From GCA-002727735 sp036159515 (GTDB lineage Bacteria > Bacteroidota > Bacteroidia > Flavobacteriales_D > Parvicellaceae), in NCBI GenBank assembly GCA_036159515.1, contig JAYYEV010000081.1, positions 1-64,000 on the forward strand: DNA of 64,000 nt. Reading direction: 5' to 3'. The position numbers and the translations under genes were made by a program. The number at the start of each line of letters is the position of its first letter. Within the stretch, counting starts at the first letter, position 1. The notes under the pieces were generated by a model. That model was not told where the DNA came from, ran no database searches, and was given only the letters and a program-made list of their open reading frames with translations. This document shows positions 1 through 8,220 of the stretch, one piece after another.

Positions 1-74
1 AGCCGGTGGAGGGACTCGAACCCACGACCTGCTGATTACAAATCAGCTGCTCTAGCCAGCTGAGCTACACCGGC
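1..74 (-). tRNA. tRNA-Thr (anticodon TGT)
   Basis: Read on the minus strand, bases 74 to 1 fold into a full cloverleaf. The 7-bp acceptor stem pairs GCCGGTG with CACCGGC, the T arm contains GGTTCGAGTCC, and the anticodon stem GCTGA/TCAGC encloses the loop TTTGTAA, giving anticodon TGT (Thr, ACA codons). The CCA end is not encoded inside the window, because the discriminator base is position 1. It lies downstream of rpsU, xerC and hpf on the same strand. In many Bacteroidota this tRNA opens a tRNA/tuf/secE cluster, which would lie beyond the left edge; that is inference. Confidence 0.95.
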
Positions 75-150
75 AAATTCTCCCTATCCGCAGAAAAGGT
101 CTGCAAATTTATAAAAAGAAACAGTATATATCACAAAGTGAGTGAAAAAT

Positions 151-453
151 TTAGCTTTTAGTCAAAAGCTTTCCTTTATGACGTTTTAATTGTCTTCTGA
201 GCGCCTCTATAGACTCATCTGTAGCTTCTTCAAAGGATTTTCCTTGTTTTTTAGCAAATAAATCTTTTCCAGGGATATTTAGTTTAATCTCTACAATCTT
301 GTTTTCATTGGTGTTTGCTCTATCAATTTTTAAGTAAACTTCAGCGTCTACAATTTGATCAAAAAATAGATTGAGTTTACTAAGCTTTTGTTTTACAAAT
401 GAAATTAGCTTTTTATCGGCTACAAAACGAATTGATTGAACTTGTACATCCAT
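151..453 (-). CDS. hpf: Ribosome hibernation factor HPF/RaiA family (short form)
   Basis: This 100-residue protein matches the short HPF/YfiA (RaiA) family over its whole length. The family binds the small ribosomal subunit near the mRNA channel and inactivates ribosomes in stationary phase or stress. It starts MDVQVQSIRF, has the alternating beta-strand and helix pattern of the family, and ends in a Lys/Arg-rich helix (RRQLKRHKGK), as expected for rRNA contact. It lacks the C-terminal dimerisation domain of long HPF, so it should act like the short form. Only 12 bases separate it from xerC on the same strand, suggesting co-transcription. The start is ATG with no Shine-Dalgarno. Confidence 0.93.
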   Translation of the reverse strand: MDVQVQSIRFVADKKLISFVKQKLSKLNLFFDQIVDAEVYLKIDRANTNENKIVEIKLNIPGKDLFAKKQGKSFEEATDESIEALRRQLKRHKGKLLTKS

Positions 454-465
454 AATTATAAATTT

Positions 466-1344
466 TTAACCCCTAGGGTGGGACTGCTGGTGAATTGATT
501 TTAATTTTTGAAAAGTGTTATGCGTGTATATTTGAGTTGCTGCAAGGTTTTCATGACCCAACAATTCTTTGATAGCATTTAAATCTGCTCCATTATTAAG
601 CATATGTGTTGCAAAGGTGTGCCTCAAAATATGCGGACTCTTTTTTTGTTTACTAGAAACTAATGAAAGGTAGCTATTAACTTTTCTATAAACAAATTTT
701 TCATATAATTTATTCCCTTTATCTGTCAGAATCAAATAGGAACAAGAACCAAATAATCTATTCTTTTCTTCCCTGTAACAAGTGATTAAATTCAGTAGAT
801 TTGGTGTTAAGGGAATTAATCGCTGCTTATTTCTTTTACCAGTAACTCTAATCTCATTCTCTCCTACATCTTTTTCTTTGATGTTAATTAGCTCTGATAA
901 ACGAATTCCTGTCTGGTAAAAAAGAGTCATTATTAGCTGATCTCTAATACCCTCAATACTATTGTTAAAATTATCATTACTAAATAATTTTGATAAATCA
1001 TCTTCTTTTACAAATACAGGCAATCTCTTCACTAATTTTGGTGTTTCTAGCAAGTGGACTGGTGAACTAGTCACTATACCTTTCTTTAACAAGAATTTAA
1101 AAAAAGATTTAATGGCACTTATTTTCCTTGCAACTGTAGATCTTGCTAAGTTGTTTTCTATCAGAGCAACCATGTAGGATCTTGCGTGAATTAACTCTAT
1201 TTTTTCAATTGCTAAGCCGTAAACCGTATTCAGATAGTTTAAAAAGTCACTAAGATCTCTTTTGTAAGATGTTAGCGTATGAGCAGAATATCTTTTCTCC
1301 AATTCAAGATAATTTAAGAAGCTATTGATATTAGTGTAATCCAT
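466..1344 (-). CDS. xerC: Tyrosine recombinase XerC/XerD family
   Basis: A 292-residue tyrosine recombinase of usual Xer length. The N-terminal SAM-like core-binding domain covers about residues 1-90 and the catalytic domain about 110-290. Visible catalytic residues are Arg148 in TGIRLSEL, His238 and Arg241 in HILRH, His264 in LLGHENL, and the nucleophile Tyr273 in QIYTH. Xer enzymes resolve chromosome dimers at dif during cell division. Its position between rpsU and hpf is typical of Bacteroidota and supports a housekeeping Xer rather than an integrase. No dif-like site was recognised here. Whether it is the XerC or XerD partner cannot be decided from sequence alone. Confidence 0.92.
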   Translation of the reverse strand: MDYTNINSFLNYLELEKRYSAHTLTSYKRDLSDFLNYLNTVYGLAIEKIELIHARSYMVALIENNLARSTVARKISAIKSFFKFLLKKGIVTSSPVHLLETPKLVKRLPVFVKEDDLSKLFSNDNFNNSIEGIRDQLIMTLFYQTGIRLSELINIKEKDVGENEIRVTGKRNKQRLIPLTPNLLNLITCYREEKNRLFGSCSYLILTDKGNKLYEKFVYRKVNSYLSLVSSKQKKSPHILRHTFATHMLNNGADLNAIKELLGHENLAATQIYTHNTFQKLKSIHQQSHPRG

Positions 1345-1346
1345 GT

Positions 1347-1375
1347 AAAAAAAAAGGGGAACCTAAGGCTCCCCT
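1347..1375 (-). terminator. Rho-independent terminator after rpsU
   Basis: On the minus strand, AGGGGAGCC pairs with GGTTCCCCT around a three-base loop (bases 1355-1375) and is followed at once by a run of eight or nine T. This is a textbook intrinsic terminator. It lies between the rpsU stop and the xerC start, so it should separate abundant rpsU mRNA from xerC-hpf or attenuate read-through. Confidence 0.85.
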
Positions 1376-1401
1376 AATAATACGCTTTTGAAGCAAAAAT
1401 G

Positions 1402-1590
1402 TTATTCGGCTGATTTTAATTTTTCAACATACTGTGCCTTTATAACTTCTTGTCTTCTAACTACTGACTTTTTGATATATTCTTTTCTAGTCCTAAGTTG
1501 TTTGAGAACGCCTGTTCTTTCAAACTTCTTTTTGTACTTTTTGAGTGCTTTTTCTATTGACTCTCCTTCTTTTACGGGAATTTGTAGCAT
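1402..1590 (-). CDS. rpsU: 30S ribosomal protein bS21
   Basis: A 62-residue basic protein matching bS21 throughout: it starts MLQIPVKEGESIEKALKKYK, is followed by an Arg/Lys-rich helix, and ends with the QYVEKLKSAE tail. In Flavobacterium johnsoniae ribosomes, bS21 with bS18 and bS6 sequesters the anti-Shine-Dalgarno end of 16S rRNA, which explains why Shine-Dalgarno sequences are rare in this phylum. The leader here (AATTTAGATAA before the ATG) shows no Shine-Dalgarno. It has a strong promoter just upstream and its own terminator downstream, so it is probably transcribed mainly alone. Confidence 0.96.
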   Translation of the reverse strand: MLQIPVKEGESIEKALKKYKKKFERTGVLKQLRTRKEYIKKSVVRRQEVIKAQYVEKLKSAE

Positions 1591-1609
1591 TTATCTAAAT
1601 TTTGGATTG

Positions 1610-1640
1610 CAAATTTAATTATAAAATCAATATTCACAAA
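1610..1640 (-). promoter_or_regulatory. Bacteroidota-type promoter of rpsU
   Basis: On the minus strand, TTTG (1640-1637) is followed after exactly 19 bp by TAAATTTG (1617-1610). This matches the Bacteroidota primary-sigma consensus, TTTG at -33 and TAnnTTTG at -7. Transcription should begin near 1603-1606, giving a leader of about 15 nt before the rpsU ATG. Confidence 0.7.
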
Positions 1641-1650
1641 TAAATTAATG

Positions 1651-2793
1651 TTATTTAGAAAGCAGTGATCTAGAAATAACTAATTTTTGAATCTCGGATG
1701 TGCCTTCCCCAATAGTTGCTAATTTTGAGTCTCTATAAAATTTCTCCACAGGATACTCTTTAATGTATCCATATCCACCAAATACTTGCACTGCTTCATT
1801 TGCAATAGCCACAGCTACTTCTGAAGATTTATATTTAGCCATAGCTGAATACTTATTTGCATCGCCACCGTTCATTAGCACATCTGCGGCTTTATACAGT
1901 AGTAATTTGGATGCCTCTAATTCGGTAGCCATATCAGCAAGTTTAAATGAGACACCTTGGAACTTAGCAATTGGCTTTCCAAATTGTTCCCTTTCTTTAG
2001 CATATGAAATTGAAGCATTCATAGCCCCTTCTGCCATACCAATAGAAAGTGCGCCAATTGAAATTCTTCCACCATCTAATATTTTCATAGACTGTATAAA
2101 CCCTTCTCCGATTTTACCAAGGACATTGCTTTTATGCACCCTGCAATTATCAAAAATAACTTCTGCCGTTTCAGAAGCTCTCATCCCTAATTTATCTTCC
2201 TTTTTTCCTCCACTGAAACCCGGTGTTCCACGCTCTACTGCAAATGCAGTCATACCATGAGAGTCCAACAAATCTCCTGTTCTAGCAATTACCACAATGA
2301 TGTCACCTGTTTTACCATGAGTAATAAAGTTCTTTGCCCCATTAATAACAAAGTAATCACCGTCTTCTACTGCCGTGCATCTCATTCTCATGGCATCAGA
2401 TCCCGTATTTGGTTCCGTTAATCCCCAGGCACCAATCCATTCACCAGTAGCCAATTTAGGCAACCATTTTTTCTTCTGATCATCATTGCCAAATTTTAGA
2501 ATATGATTTGTACAAAGCGAATTATGAGCTGCAACGGAAAGTCCTATTGCTCCACAAACTTTTGAAATTTCTGCAATGACAGCAATGTATTCAAAATAAC
2601 CTAATCCTGCACCACCAAACTCTTCAGGAACAAGAACACCCATTAATCCTAGTTCACCTGCTTTTTTAAATAAATCCTTGGGGAAATACTGCTCTTCATC
2701 CCATTTTCCCACATTTGGTCTAATTTCCTTATCTGCAAAGTCTTTGACCATTTGGGTAATCATTTTATGATCTTCTGTAAATCTAAAATTCAT
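1651..2793 (-). CDS. Acyl-CoA dehydrogenase (short/medium-chain type)
   Basis: A 380-residue FAD enzyme of the acyl-CoA dehydrogenase family, catalysing the first, alpha-beta dehydrogenation step of fatty-acid or branched acyl-CoA oxidation. The family order is clear: N-terminal helical domain, middle beta domain with the flavin-contact motif WGLTEPNTGSD, and C-terminal helical domain with the REQFGKPIAKFQ signature. The catalytic base appears to be the Glu in IGEGTSEIQ, about 18 residues from the end, as in butyryl- and medium-chain enzymes. ATG at 2793 is preferred; a GTG two codons upstream (2799) would overlap the apt stop by one base. It is probably co-transcribed with apt. The exact acyl substrate cannot be read from sequence. 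Confidence 0.93.
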   Translation of the reverse strand: MNFRFTEDHKMITQMVKDFADKEIRPNVGKWDEEQYFPKDLFKKAGELGLMGVLVPEEFGGAGLGYFEYIAVIAEISKVCGAIGLSVAAHNSLCTNHILKFGNDDQKKKWLPKLATGEWIGAWGLTEPNTGSDAMRMRCTAVEDGDYFVINGAKNFITHGKTGDIIVVIARTGDLLDSHGMTAFAVERGTPGFSGGKKEDKLGMRASETAEVIFDNCRVHKSNVLGKIGEGFIQSMKILDGGRISIGALSIGMAEGAMNASISYAKEREQFGKPIAKFQGVSFKLADMATELEASKLLLYKAADVLMNGGDANKYSAMAKYKSSEVAVAIANEAVQVFGGYGYIKEYPVEKFYRDSKLATIGEGTSEIQKLVISRSLLSK

Positions 2794-2798
2794 AAACA

Positions 2799-3326
2799 CT
2801 AATATTTTACTATGCTAGTTATGTTAGATGTAAAATCCTCTAATCGTTTTCTGCCTTCTAAAAAAGTCAACTCAACTACAAAAGAAAAACCTAGAATTTC
2901 AGCACCTTGTGATTCTATTAATTTAGCAGCGGCCACGGCAGTTCCCCCTGTTGCCAATAAATCATCATGTATAATCACTTTATCTCCAGGCTTAACTGCA
3001 TCAATGTGCATTTCAATCTCAGCAGTTCCATATTCAAGATCATACGTAACAGACGCTGTTCTATACGGTAGTTTTCCTTTTTTGCGAATTAATACGAATC
3101 CTGTTTTATTTTTCATTGCAGCCGGAAATCCAAACAAGAAACCTCTACTTTCTATTCCAGCAATATGAGTTACACTATGGGGTAGAGAGGAACAAAATTC
3201 ATTTACTATTTCTTCAGACAATAATGGATCATTTAAAATGGGCGTAATGTCTTTAAACACTATCCCCTTTTTAGGGAAATCCTCTACATCTCTAATGGTG
3301 TCAATAATCTTTTTCGAAAGACTCAA
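2799..3326 (-). CDS. apt: Adenine phosphoribosyltransferase
   Basis: A 175-residue purine-salvage enzyme making AMP from adenine and PRPP. The type I phosphoribosyltransferase PRPP loop is visible as VIIHDDLLATGGTA (about 117-130). The N-terminal part IIDTIRDVEDFPKKGIVFKD and the IESRGFLFG segment are typical of Apt. The only plausible start is TTG (3326-3324). It sits five bases upstream of the preferred acyl-CoA dehydrogenase ATG and ten bases downstream of a ComEA-like gene, all on one strand. No functional link among the three is evident beyond co-transcription. Confidence 0.95.
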   Translation of the reverse strand: MSLSKKIIDTIRDVEDFPKKGIVFKDITPILNDPLLSEEIVNEFCSSLPHSVTHIAGIESRGFLFGFPAAMKNKTGFVLIRKKGKLPYRTASVTYDLEYGTAEIEMHIDAVKPGDKVIIHDDLLATGGTAVAAAKLIESQGAEILGFSFVVELTFLEGRKRLEDFTSNITSIVKY

Positions 3327-3335
3327 TTTACTCTT

Positions 3336-4388
3336 TTAATCTAATGAAATATAAGGTACAATTTTACGGTATAAATTATCATCTACCAAATGAATTTGTT
3401 TGATTTTAGATAAAGAATCATAATCCCCATGCTGACCCTTATAGTTCAGGATTGCATTTGCTAAATTCCAGCTTATATATGGGTGAGTCGCTAGTTCTTT
3501 TTTAGAAGTATTATTGATGTTTATTTTATTCAATTTAGTGGAATCTAATTTTAGCTTTGGTTTAATTATTTCAACTAAGCTATCACTAAATCCATACACT
3601 TCTGATAATTGATTTTTTGAAACAAATCCCCCCAGTAATCTTCTATATTTCACAATTCTATTTGCTCTTTTAGAACCTATCCCGTACAATAATTTCCATT
3701 GATTCGTATCTGCTGTATTCATATTAATGTGTACTATTTCAAACTTTGTTCTGTCTTTTGGCTTTGACAACAGCGTTAAATCATCTAAATCAATCAACAG
3801 CTTGGCTGGATCTTTTTCAGTTAAGTCTTTATTTTTAAAGTGTGCTTGAATTGTTGATGTTGAGTATTTTAAAAAATAGCAATGGAATCCGTCTTGTCTC
3901 ATATAGTATAAACTATCATAAAGCTTATTAAGCTGATAGTTTGGTTTTTCTAACTCAAAAATTTTAAAGAAATATTCTTTTGGTTTTTCAGCCTTTAATA
4001 CTACTTCAAACTGGGTAATAGAATCCAATACTTTTTTGTGAAAATCATTAAATACATAACAATTCAATAATTGTTTTTTTGATTTGAACCCACCTAATTT
4101 ACTTTTGTAGTTTAGTACCGTAGTGATTTGTTTTTCACTCAATCCTATTGATTTCCAATCATTTTTAGTCCAAGTATTTGGATTTTGATCTAACTCTTTG
4201 ATGCTTTTTACATCACCCGTCTCCTTATCATTAAGCTTCTTTTTATTAGTTGAAATAAATTCTATAGGAAGAATTTTGTGATTTTCTATTATTGAATTAT
4301 GAATAATCTTATAGATGGCTAGAATAGCTATGATAAATAATAAGAATAAAATCCCTTTACGTTGAGAGGAGGTATAGGAGAAACTCAA
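3336..4388 (-). CDS. ComEA-like helix-hairpin-helix protein, membrane-anchored
   Basis: A 350-residue protein with one N-terminal membrane segment (about 11-30, after QRKG) and three helix-hairpin-helix/ComEA-like repeats at roughly 68-115, 220-268 and 290-337. Each contains the 'locating join' pattern, for example LYGIGSKRANRIVKYRRLLGGF. ComEA proteins bind double-stranded DNA outside the inner membrane during natural transformation. A periplasmic DNA-binding role is therefore possible, but no other competence gene is nearby, and many Bacteroidota carry such a gene without proven competence. The start is TTG; no internal Met lies before the membrane segment. Confidence 0.8.
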   Translation of the reverse strand: MSFSYTSSQRKGILFLLFIIAILAIYKIIHNSIIENHKILPIEFISTNKKKLNDKETGDVKSIKELDQNPNTWTKNDWKSIGLSEKQITTVLNYKSKLGGFKSKKQLLNCYVFNDFHKKVLDSITQFEVVLKAEKPKEYFFKIFELEKPNYQLNKLYDSLYYMRQDGFHCYFLKYSTSTIQAHFKNKDLTEKDPAKLLIDLDDLTLLSKPKDRTKFEIVHINMNTADTNQWKLLYGIGSKRANRIVKYRRLLGGFVSKNQLSEVYGFSDSLVEIIKPKLKLDSTKLNKININNTSKKELATHPYISWNLANAILNYKGQHGDYDSLSKIKQIHLVDDNLYRKIVPYISLD

Positions 4389-4414
4389 AATAAATCCAAA
4401 TTGGATTAAAAAAA

Positions 4415-6025
4415 TTACTTTTTAATTGCTTCTAGATATCGATGCAATTGCTTCTTCACTACAGGGAATAATAAATACAACCCTATCATATTAGGAAAGA
4501 CCATTGCAAAAATCATTGCATCAGAAAACCCCCACACAGAATTCATGCTTGCTGAAGCTCCAATAACTACAAATAACAAAAAAAGAAGTTTGTATGTTAT
4601 GTCCGCTTTTTTACCTCTTCCAAATAAGTATTTCCAAGATTGTAATCCGTAATAAGACCAAGAAATCATCGTGGATACTGCAAAGAGAACAACTGCAATT
4701 GTTAAAAAGATATTAGAAAAAGGGATATATTTTGCAAATGCTCTTGAGGTTATACCAGCACCTTCATATTCCACACCGTCAATAAGTACGGCACCTTCAC
4801 CATTTCCACCATATTGAAAAACTGGTTCTGCCCCAATAGAACCATTAAAGTTGAAAATAATAATAACTAAGGCAGTCATAGTGCATATTACTACGGTATC
4901 TATGAATGGTTCTAAAAGTGCTACTAATCCTTCTGATGCAGCATATTTTGTTTTAACAGCAGAATGCGCTATCGATGCTGATCCTGCACCAGCTTCGTTA
5001 GAAAATGCTGCTCTTTTAAATCCTACTAAAAGAACTCCTATGATACTTCCAACTCCTACAGCGGTAGGATTAAATGCCTCTTTTAGTATTAAAGCAAATG
5101 CATTATCTACTAATGAAAAATTAGTTCCTATGATGTACAAGCAAGCTAATAAATACAACACAGCCATGAATGGAACAATTTTTTCTGTTACAGATGCAAT
5201 TCTTTTAATTCCTCCAATAATTATGATCCCAACTAAAAGGGCTAAAACCAAACCAATTATTGTACCTGCACTAGAGCTACTCCACCCAAGCAACTCCTTC
5301 AATACAATAGTAGCCTGATTGGATTGAGCAGCATTTCCACCACCAAATGACCCCCCTATACAGAATATCGCAAACAATACCGCAGTAACTTTGCCAAGAA
5401 CCTTAAAGCCTTTTTCATTTAAACCCTTACTTAAATAATACATTGGTCCTCCATAAACAGTGCCGTCTGAACCAATGTCTCTGTAATGGACTCCAAGAGT
5501 ACATTCTACAAATTTGGTAGACATTCCTATTAATCCACAAATAATCATCCAAAAAGTAGCTCCTGGACCACCTAAGGCTATTGCCAATGCAACACCAGCA
5601 ATATTTCCATTGCCTACCGTTCCTGAAACGGCTGTAGCCAACGCTTGAAAATGGGTCACCTCTCCTTCTTTACTTTCATCTTTGATGGTGTCTTTAATAT
5701 CCCCATCAACGGCCAAACTTTCATCAACAGATGTTTTTTCTAAATCATCATATTTACCTCTTACTACATTAATGGCTTTAGGAAAATATCGAATATTTGG
5801 AAAACCAAAATAGATGGTAAAGAAAAAAGCACTAACTACCAATAAAATAATCACAAATGGGGCTCCTTCAAAAACCTCAAAAAATACTACGCTTGAAACA
5901 AAATCAGAAAATGGTTGAAACGCTTTATCAATTTTTTGGTCAAGACCGAGTTCATTGCTTTCAGCTGCGAACGATGTAGTCAAAGGCAATGTTAACATAA
6001 GTGATAGTAGATATTTAATGTTCAT
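4415..6025 (-). CDS. Sodium:alanine (glycine) symporter, AGCS family
   Basis: A 536-residue inner-membrane protein with about ten or eleven transmembrane helices, matching the AGCS/AlsT family that imports alanine or glycine with Na+. Typical family segments are visible: GTVGNGNIAGVALAIALGGPGA, GGPMYYLSKGL, and FSNEAGAGSASIAHSA (the family signature), with WSYYGLQSW near the C terminus. The N terminus looks like a signal sequence (MNIKYLLSLMLTLPLTTSFA), as seen in other Bacteroidota members. It overlaps the 3' end of the SDR gene by 11 bp, indicating translational coupling in a minus-strand operon. Confidence 0.92.
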   Translation of the reverse strand: MNIKYLLSLMLTLPLTTSFAAESNELGLDQKIDKAFQPFSDFVSSVVFFEVFEGAPFVIILLVVSAFFFTIYFGFPNIRYFPKAINVVRGKYDDLEKTSVDESLAVDGDIKDTIKDESKEGEVTHFQALATAVSGTVGNGNIAGVALAIALGGPGATFWMIICGLIGMSTKFVECTLGVHYRDIGSDGTVYGGPMYYLSKGLNEKGFKVLGKVTAVLFAIFCIGGSFGGGNAAQSNQATIVLKELLGWSSSSAGTIIGLVLALLVGIIIIGGIKRIASVTEKIVPFMAVLYLLACLYIIGTNFSLVDNAFALILKEAFNPTAVGVGSIIGVLLVGFKRAAFSNEAGAGSASIAHSAVKTKYAASEGLVALLEPFIDTVVICTMTALVIIIFNFNGSIGAEPVFQYGGNGEGAVLIDGVEYEGAGITSRAFAKYIPFSNIFLTIAVVLFAVSTMISWSYYGLQSWKYLFGRGKKADITYKLLFLLFVVIGASASMNSVWGFSDAMIFAMVFPNMIGLYLLFPVVKKQLHRYLEAIKK

Positions 6026-6929
6026 TTTGAGTTTTTAATTGTCTGTCCATTATTTCAATCCCGGCTAAAAAATCTACGGGATTATAATTCAATTCCTTTT
6101 TTGCTTTACGTATGTCAAAACCTGTTACAAGAGGTCTTTTTGCAGGTTGATTTAATGACTTCGAAGATACAGGATTTATTAATGATTTATCTAAGTTATA
6201 AAAATCCGCAACCATATATACCATCTCTAAAATACTATATGACTTTGGTCCGGAAAGGTGAAATAAGCCAAATGCATTTTTATCCATTATGGAAATACAA
6301 CCTTTAGCCAGATCTTCTGCTAAAGTGGGGGACCTGAACTGATCATTAACTACATTAATAGTATTCCCTTTCTCTATTTCTCCCTTTGCCCACAATACTA
6401 AATTTGATCTACTCATATTGTCGGTGATTCCATAAATAATTATAGTTCTAGCAATACTCCAGTTTACACAGTTTCCTATAACAATTTTTTCTGACTCTAA
6501 CTTAGACTTAGCATAATAGTGCAATGGATTGGGTATATCATTTTCATTATACGGGCCATCTTCTCCGTCAAATACAAAATCAGTACTTAAATGAATAAAA
6601 TGAGTTCCTAATTTAGCTACCGCATTAGCAAGGTGTTTTACTCCATTGACATTAACATCCCAACATTGTTTTTGATTTAATTCACATGCATCCACATTGG
6701 TCATTGCTGCACAATTAATTATCACATGTGGTGAAAATTGTTTAATGGTTTGATTTACTTCTGTTTCGTTTGTAATATCAAGTGATTGGTATGAATAATT
6801 CGCCTGATCAATTAATCTGTTTTGACCAATTCCTGTGGCAAGAAGTTCAATGTCATTTCTAGATTTAAAAGCATAAACCAATTTTTGACCCAGTAGACCA
6901 TTTGCCCCTGTTAATAATACTTTTCTCAT
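6015..6929 (-). CDS. RmlD-like SDR, dTDP-4-dehydrorhamnose reductase family
   Basis: A 304-residue extended short-chain dehydrogenase of the RmlD substrate-binding family. The nucleotide-binding motif is GANGLLGQKL near residue 8, and the catalytic Tyr/Lys pair sits in YYAKSKLESE. RmlD reduces dTDP-4-keto-rhamnose, and relatives act on other sugar nucleotides or as MAT2B-like proteins. The rmlA, rmlB and rmlC partners are absent here and the neighbours are a channel and a symporter, so the precise substrate is open. It overlaps the upstream channel gene by one base and the downstream symporter by 11 bases. Confidence 0.82.
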   Translation of the reverse strand: MRKVLLTGANGLLGQKLVYAFKSRNDIELLATGIGQNRLIDQANYSYQSLDITNETEVNQTIKQFSPHVIINCAAMTNVDACELNQKQCWDVNVNGVKHLANAVAKLGTHFIHLSTDFVFDGEDGPYNENDIPNPLHYYAKSKLESEKIVIGNCVNWSIARTIIIYGITDNMSRSNLVLWAKGEIEKGNTINVVNDQFRSPTLAEDLAKGCISIMDKNAFGLFHLSGPKSYSILEMVYMVADFYNLDKSLINPVSSKSLNQPAKRPLVTGFDIRKAKKELNYNPVDFLAGIEIMDRQLKTQNEH

Positions 6930-7957
6930 TATTGCTCTATTCCAAAAATCTGATTCAACTTAGATATTTCATCACCACTTCCTAAAACAATAATTTTACA
7001 GTTTGGCATAATTTCAGTTTCATCTTTTGGATTAATTAAAAAATCCCCATTAGCATTTTTAAATCCAATGATGTTACAAACCGGAAAATCCTTTTTTAAA
7101 TCCGAAATTTTTTTGAACTGAAAGTCGGGTGGAAGATCTTTAAAATCAATACTTTCTAAGTTTATTTTATTTTCCCCTTCGATTAATATTTCATCTATAA
7201 ACTCCAACACATCAGGAGTAGCTACTAATTGAGCCATGTGGGAGCCACCAAGAGAATCAGGCATAATTACATTTTCAGCTCCAGCAATTTTTAATTTTTT
7301 TACAGAGCTTGATTTAGATGCTCTAGCTATAATTTTAAGTTTTGGATTTAATTCTTTGGCTGTTAAAACCACAAAAAGATTGTCCGCATCAGAAGGAAGA
7401 GTAGTTATTAATGCTTTAGCACTTTTGATTCCACATTTTAGAAGTAATTCATCATTTGTAGCATCACCTTCAGCACAATTAATATCAGTTTTAGTTCTGA
7501 AATGACTTACAATATCCACATCTTGCTCAATTACTAAACATTTGTGTTTATGAGCCATTAAGGTTTCTAGTGCTGTTGAACCAACTCTACCGTGTCCGCA
7601 AATAATAACATGGTTAGTAAGGGTTTCAATATTTTTCATGTACTTATATTCTCTAAAATAGGTTCTGTAGTCGCCACTCAGTATGTATCCCGTAATCGAT
7701 GTTACAGCATAAGCAAATGTACCAAAACTTGTGATGATAAGAAATGCCGTAAATAATTTTCCAGCATCAGATAATTCTTCTACTTCACCAAACCCAACTG
7801 TGGAAACGGTTATTATCGTTTGGTAGAAAGAGTCTAGTACAGACCATCCTTCAAAAAGGACGTAACCCATTGTACCCACAATAACAATAATCAATAGCAC
7901 CACTAGAGAATAAAGAACTTTTGAAAAAAGGCGGAAATTTAAAAGCATTCTATTCAT
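6929..7957 (-). CDS. Potassium channel with RCK (TrkA-N) regulatory domain
   Basis: A 342-residue two-TM potassium channel. TM1 is at about 15-35, the pore helix and selectivity filter are TVSTVGFGE (filter T53-V-G-F-G57), and TM2 is at about 68-92. The cytoplasmic RCK part begins with HVIICGHGRVGST (about 117-128) and is followed by an RCK-C-like region to the end. GFG in place of GYG is a common functional variant. RCK domains gate the channel in response to ligands such as NAD(H), Ca2+ or nucleotides; which applies here is unknown. The next gene upstream is a PspC-like membrane protein four bases away. Confidence 0.9.
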   Translation of the reverse strand: MNRMLLNFRLFSKVLYSLVVLLIIVIVGTMGYVLFEGWSVLDSFYQTIITVSTVGFGEVEELSDAGKLFTAFLIITSFGTFAYAVTSITGYILSGDYRTYFREYKYMKNIETLTNHVIICGHGRVGSTALETLMAHKHKCLVIEQDVDIVSHFRTKTDINCAEGDATNDELLLKCGIKSAKALITTLPSDADNLFVVLTAKELNPKLKIIARASKSSSVKKLKIAGAENVIMPDSLGGSHMAQLVATPDVLEFIDEILIEGENKINLESIDFKDLPPDFQFKKISDLKKDFPVCNIIGFKNANGDFLINPKDETEIMPNCKIIVLGSGDEISKLNQIFGIEQ

Positions 7958-7961
7958 GATC

Positions 7962-8216
7962 TTATTTTAAATCCCAGACCGTTTTTCTTTTTTGTCTAAA
8001 CTTAAAGATGGATTTATTTTCTAAAATAAAAGCCATTATGAAATATATCAGTACTGGGCTACCAAGTGCAATAAAGCTCAGATAAATGAAAAATTTCCTT
8101 ACAATTATGGGGTTAATATTGAGCTTATCTCCCCACCATTCGCTTACACCAAATGCTCTTTTTTCAAAAAAATGAATGATACTATTTAATACTGGAATCT
8201 TAAATTTTATAAGCAT
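7962..8216 (-). CDS. PspC-domain small membrane protein
   Basis: An 84-residue protein resembling the short PspC-domain proteins of Bacteroidota: a FEKRAFGVSEWWGDKLNI segment, then one hydrophobic helix (about 43-66) and a basic tail. PspC in enterobacteria is an inner-membrane toxin/regulator of the phage-shock response. Here psp partners are absent and the protein is short, so a regulatory function is unproven. It lies four bases downstream of pyrF and four bases upstream of the K+ channel gene. Confidence 0.72.
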   Translation of the reverse strand: MLIKFKIPVLNSIIHFFEKRAFGVSEWWGDKLNINPIIVRKFFIYLSFIALGSPVLIYFIMAFILENKSIFKFRQKRKTVWDLK

Positions 8217-8220
8217 GTTG

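Noticed and set aside
466..1344. XerC as an integrase of a mobile element next to a tRNA gene
   Set aside because: Neighbours are hpf and rpsU, there are no att-like repeats or cargo genes, and the order is standard for the phylum.
1763..2260. Long open frame antisense to the acyl-CoA dehydrogenase
   Set aside because: Lies wholly inside a strong conserved gene on the other strand; codon pattern follows the sense gene. Similar antisense frames inside the alanine symporter, prfA and secDF were dropped for the same reason.
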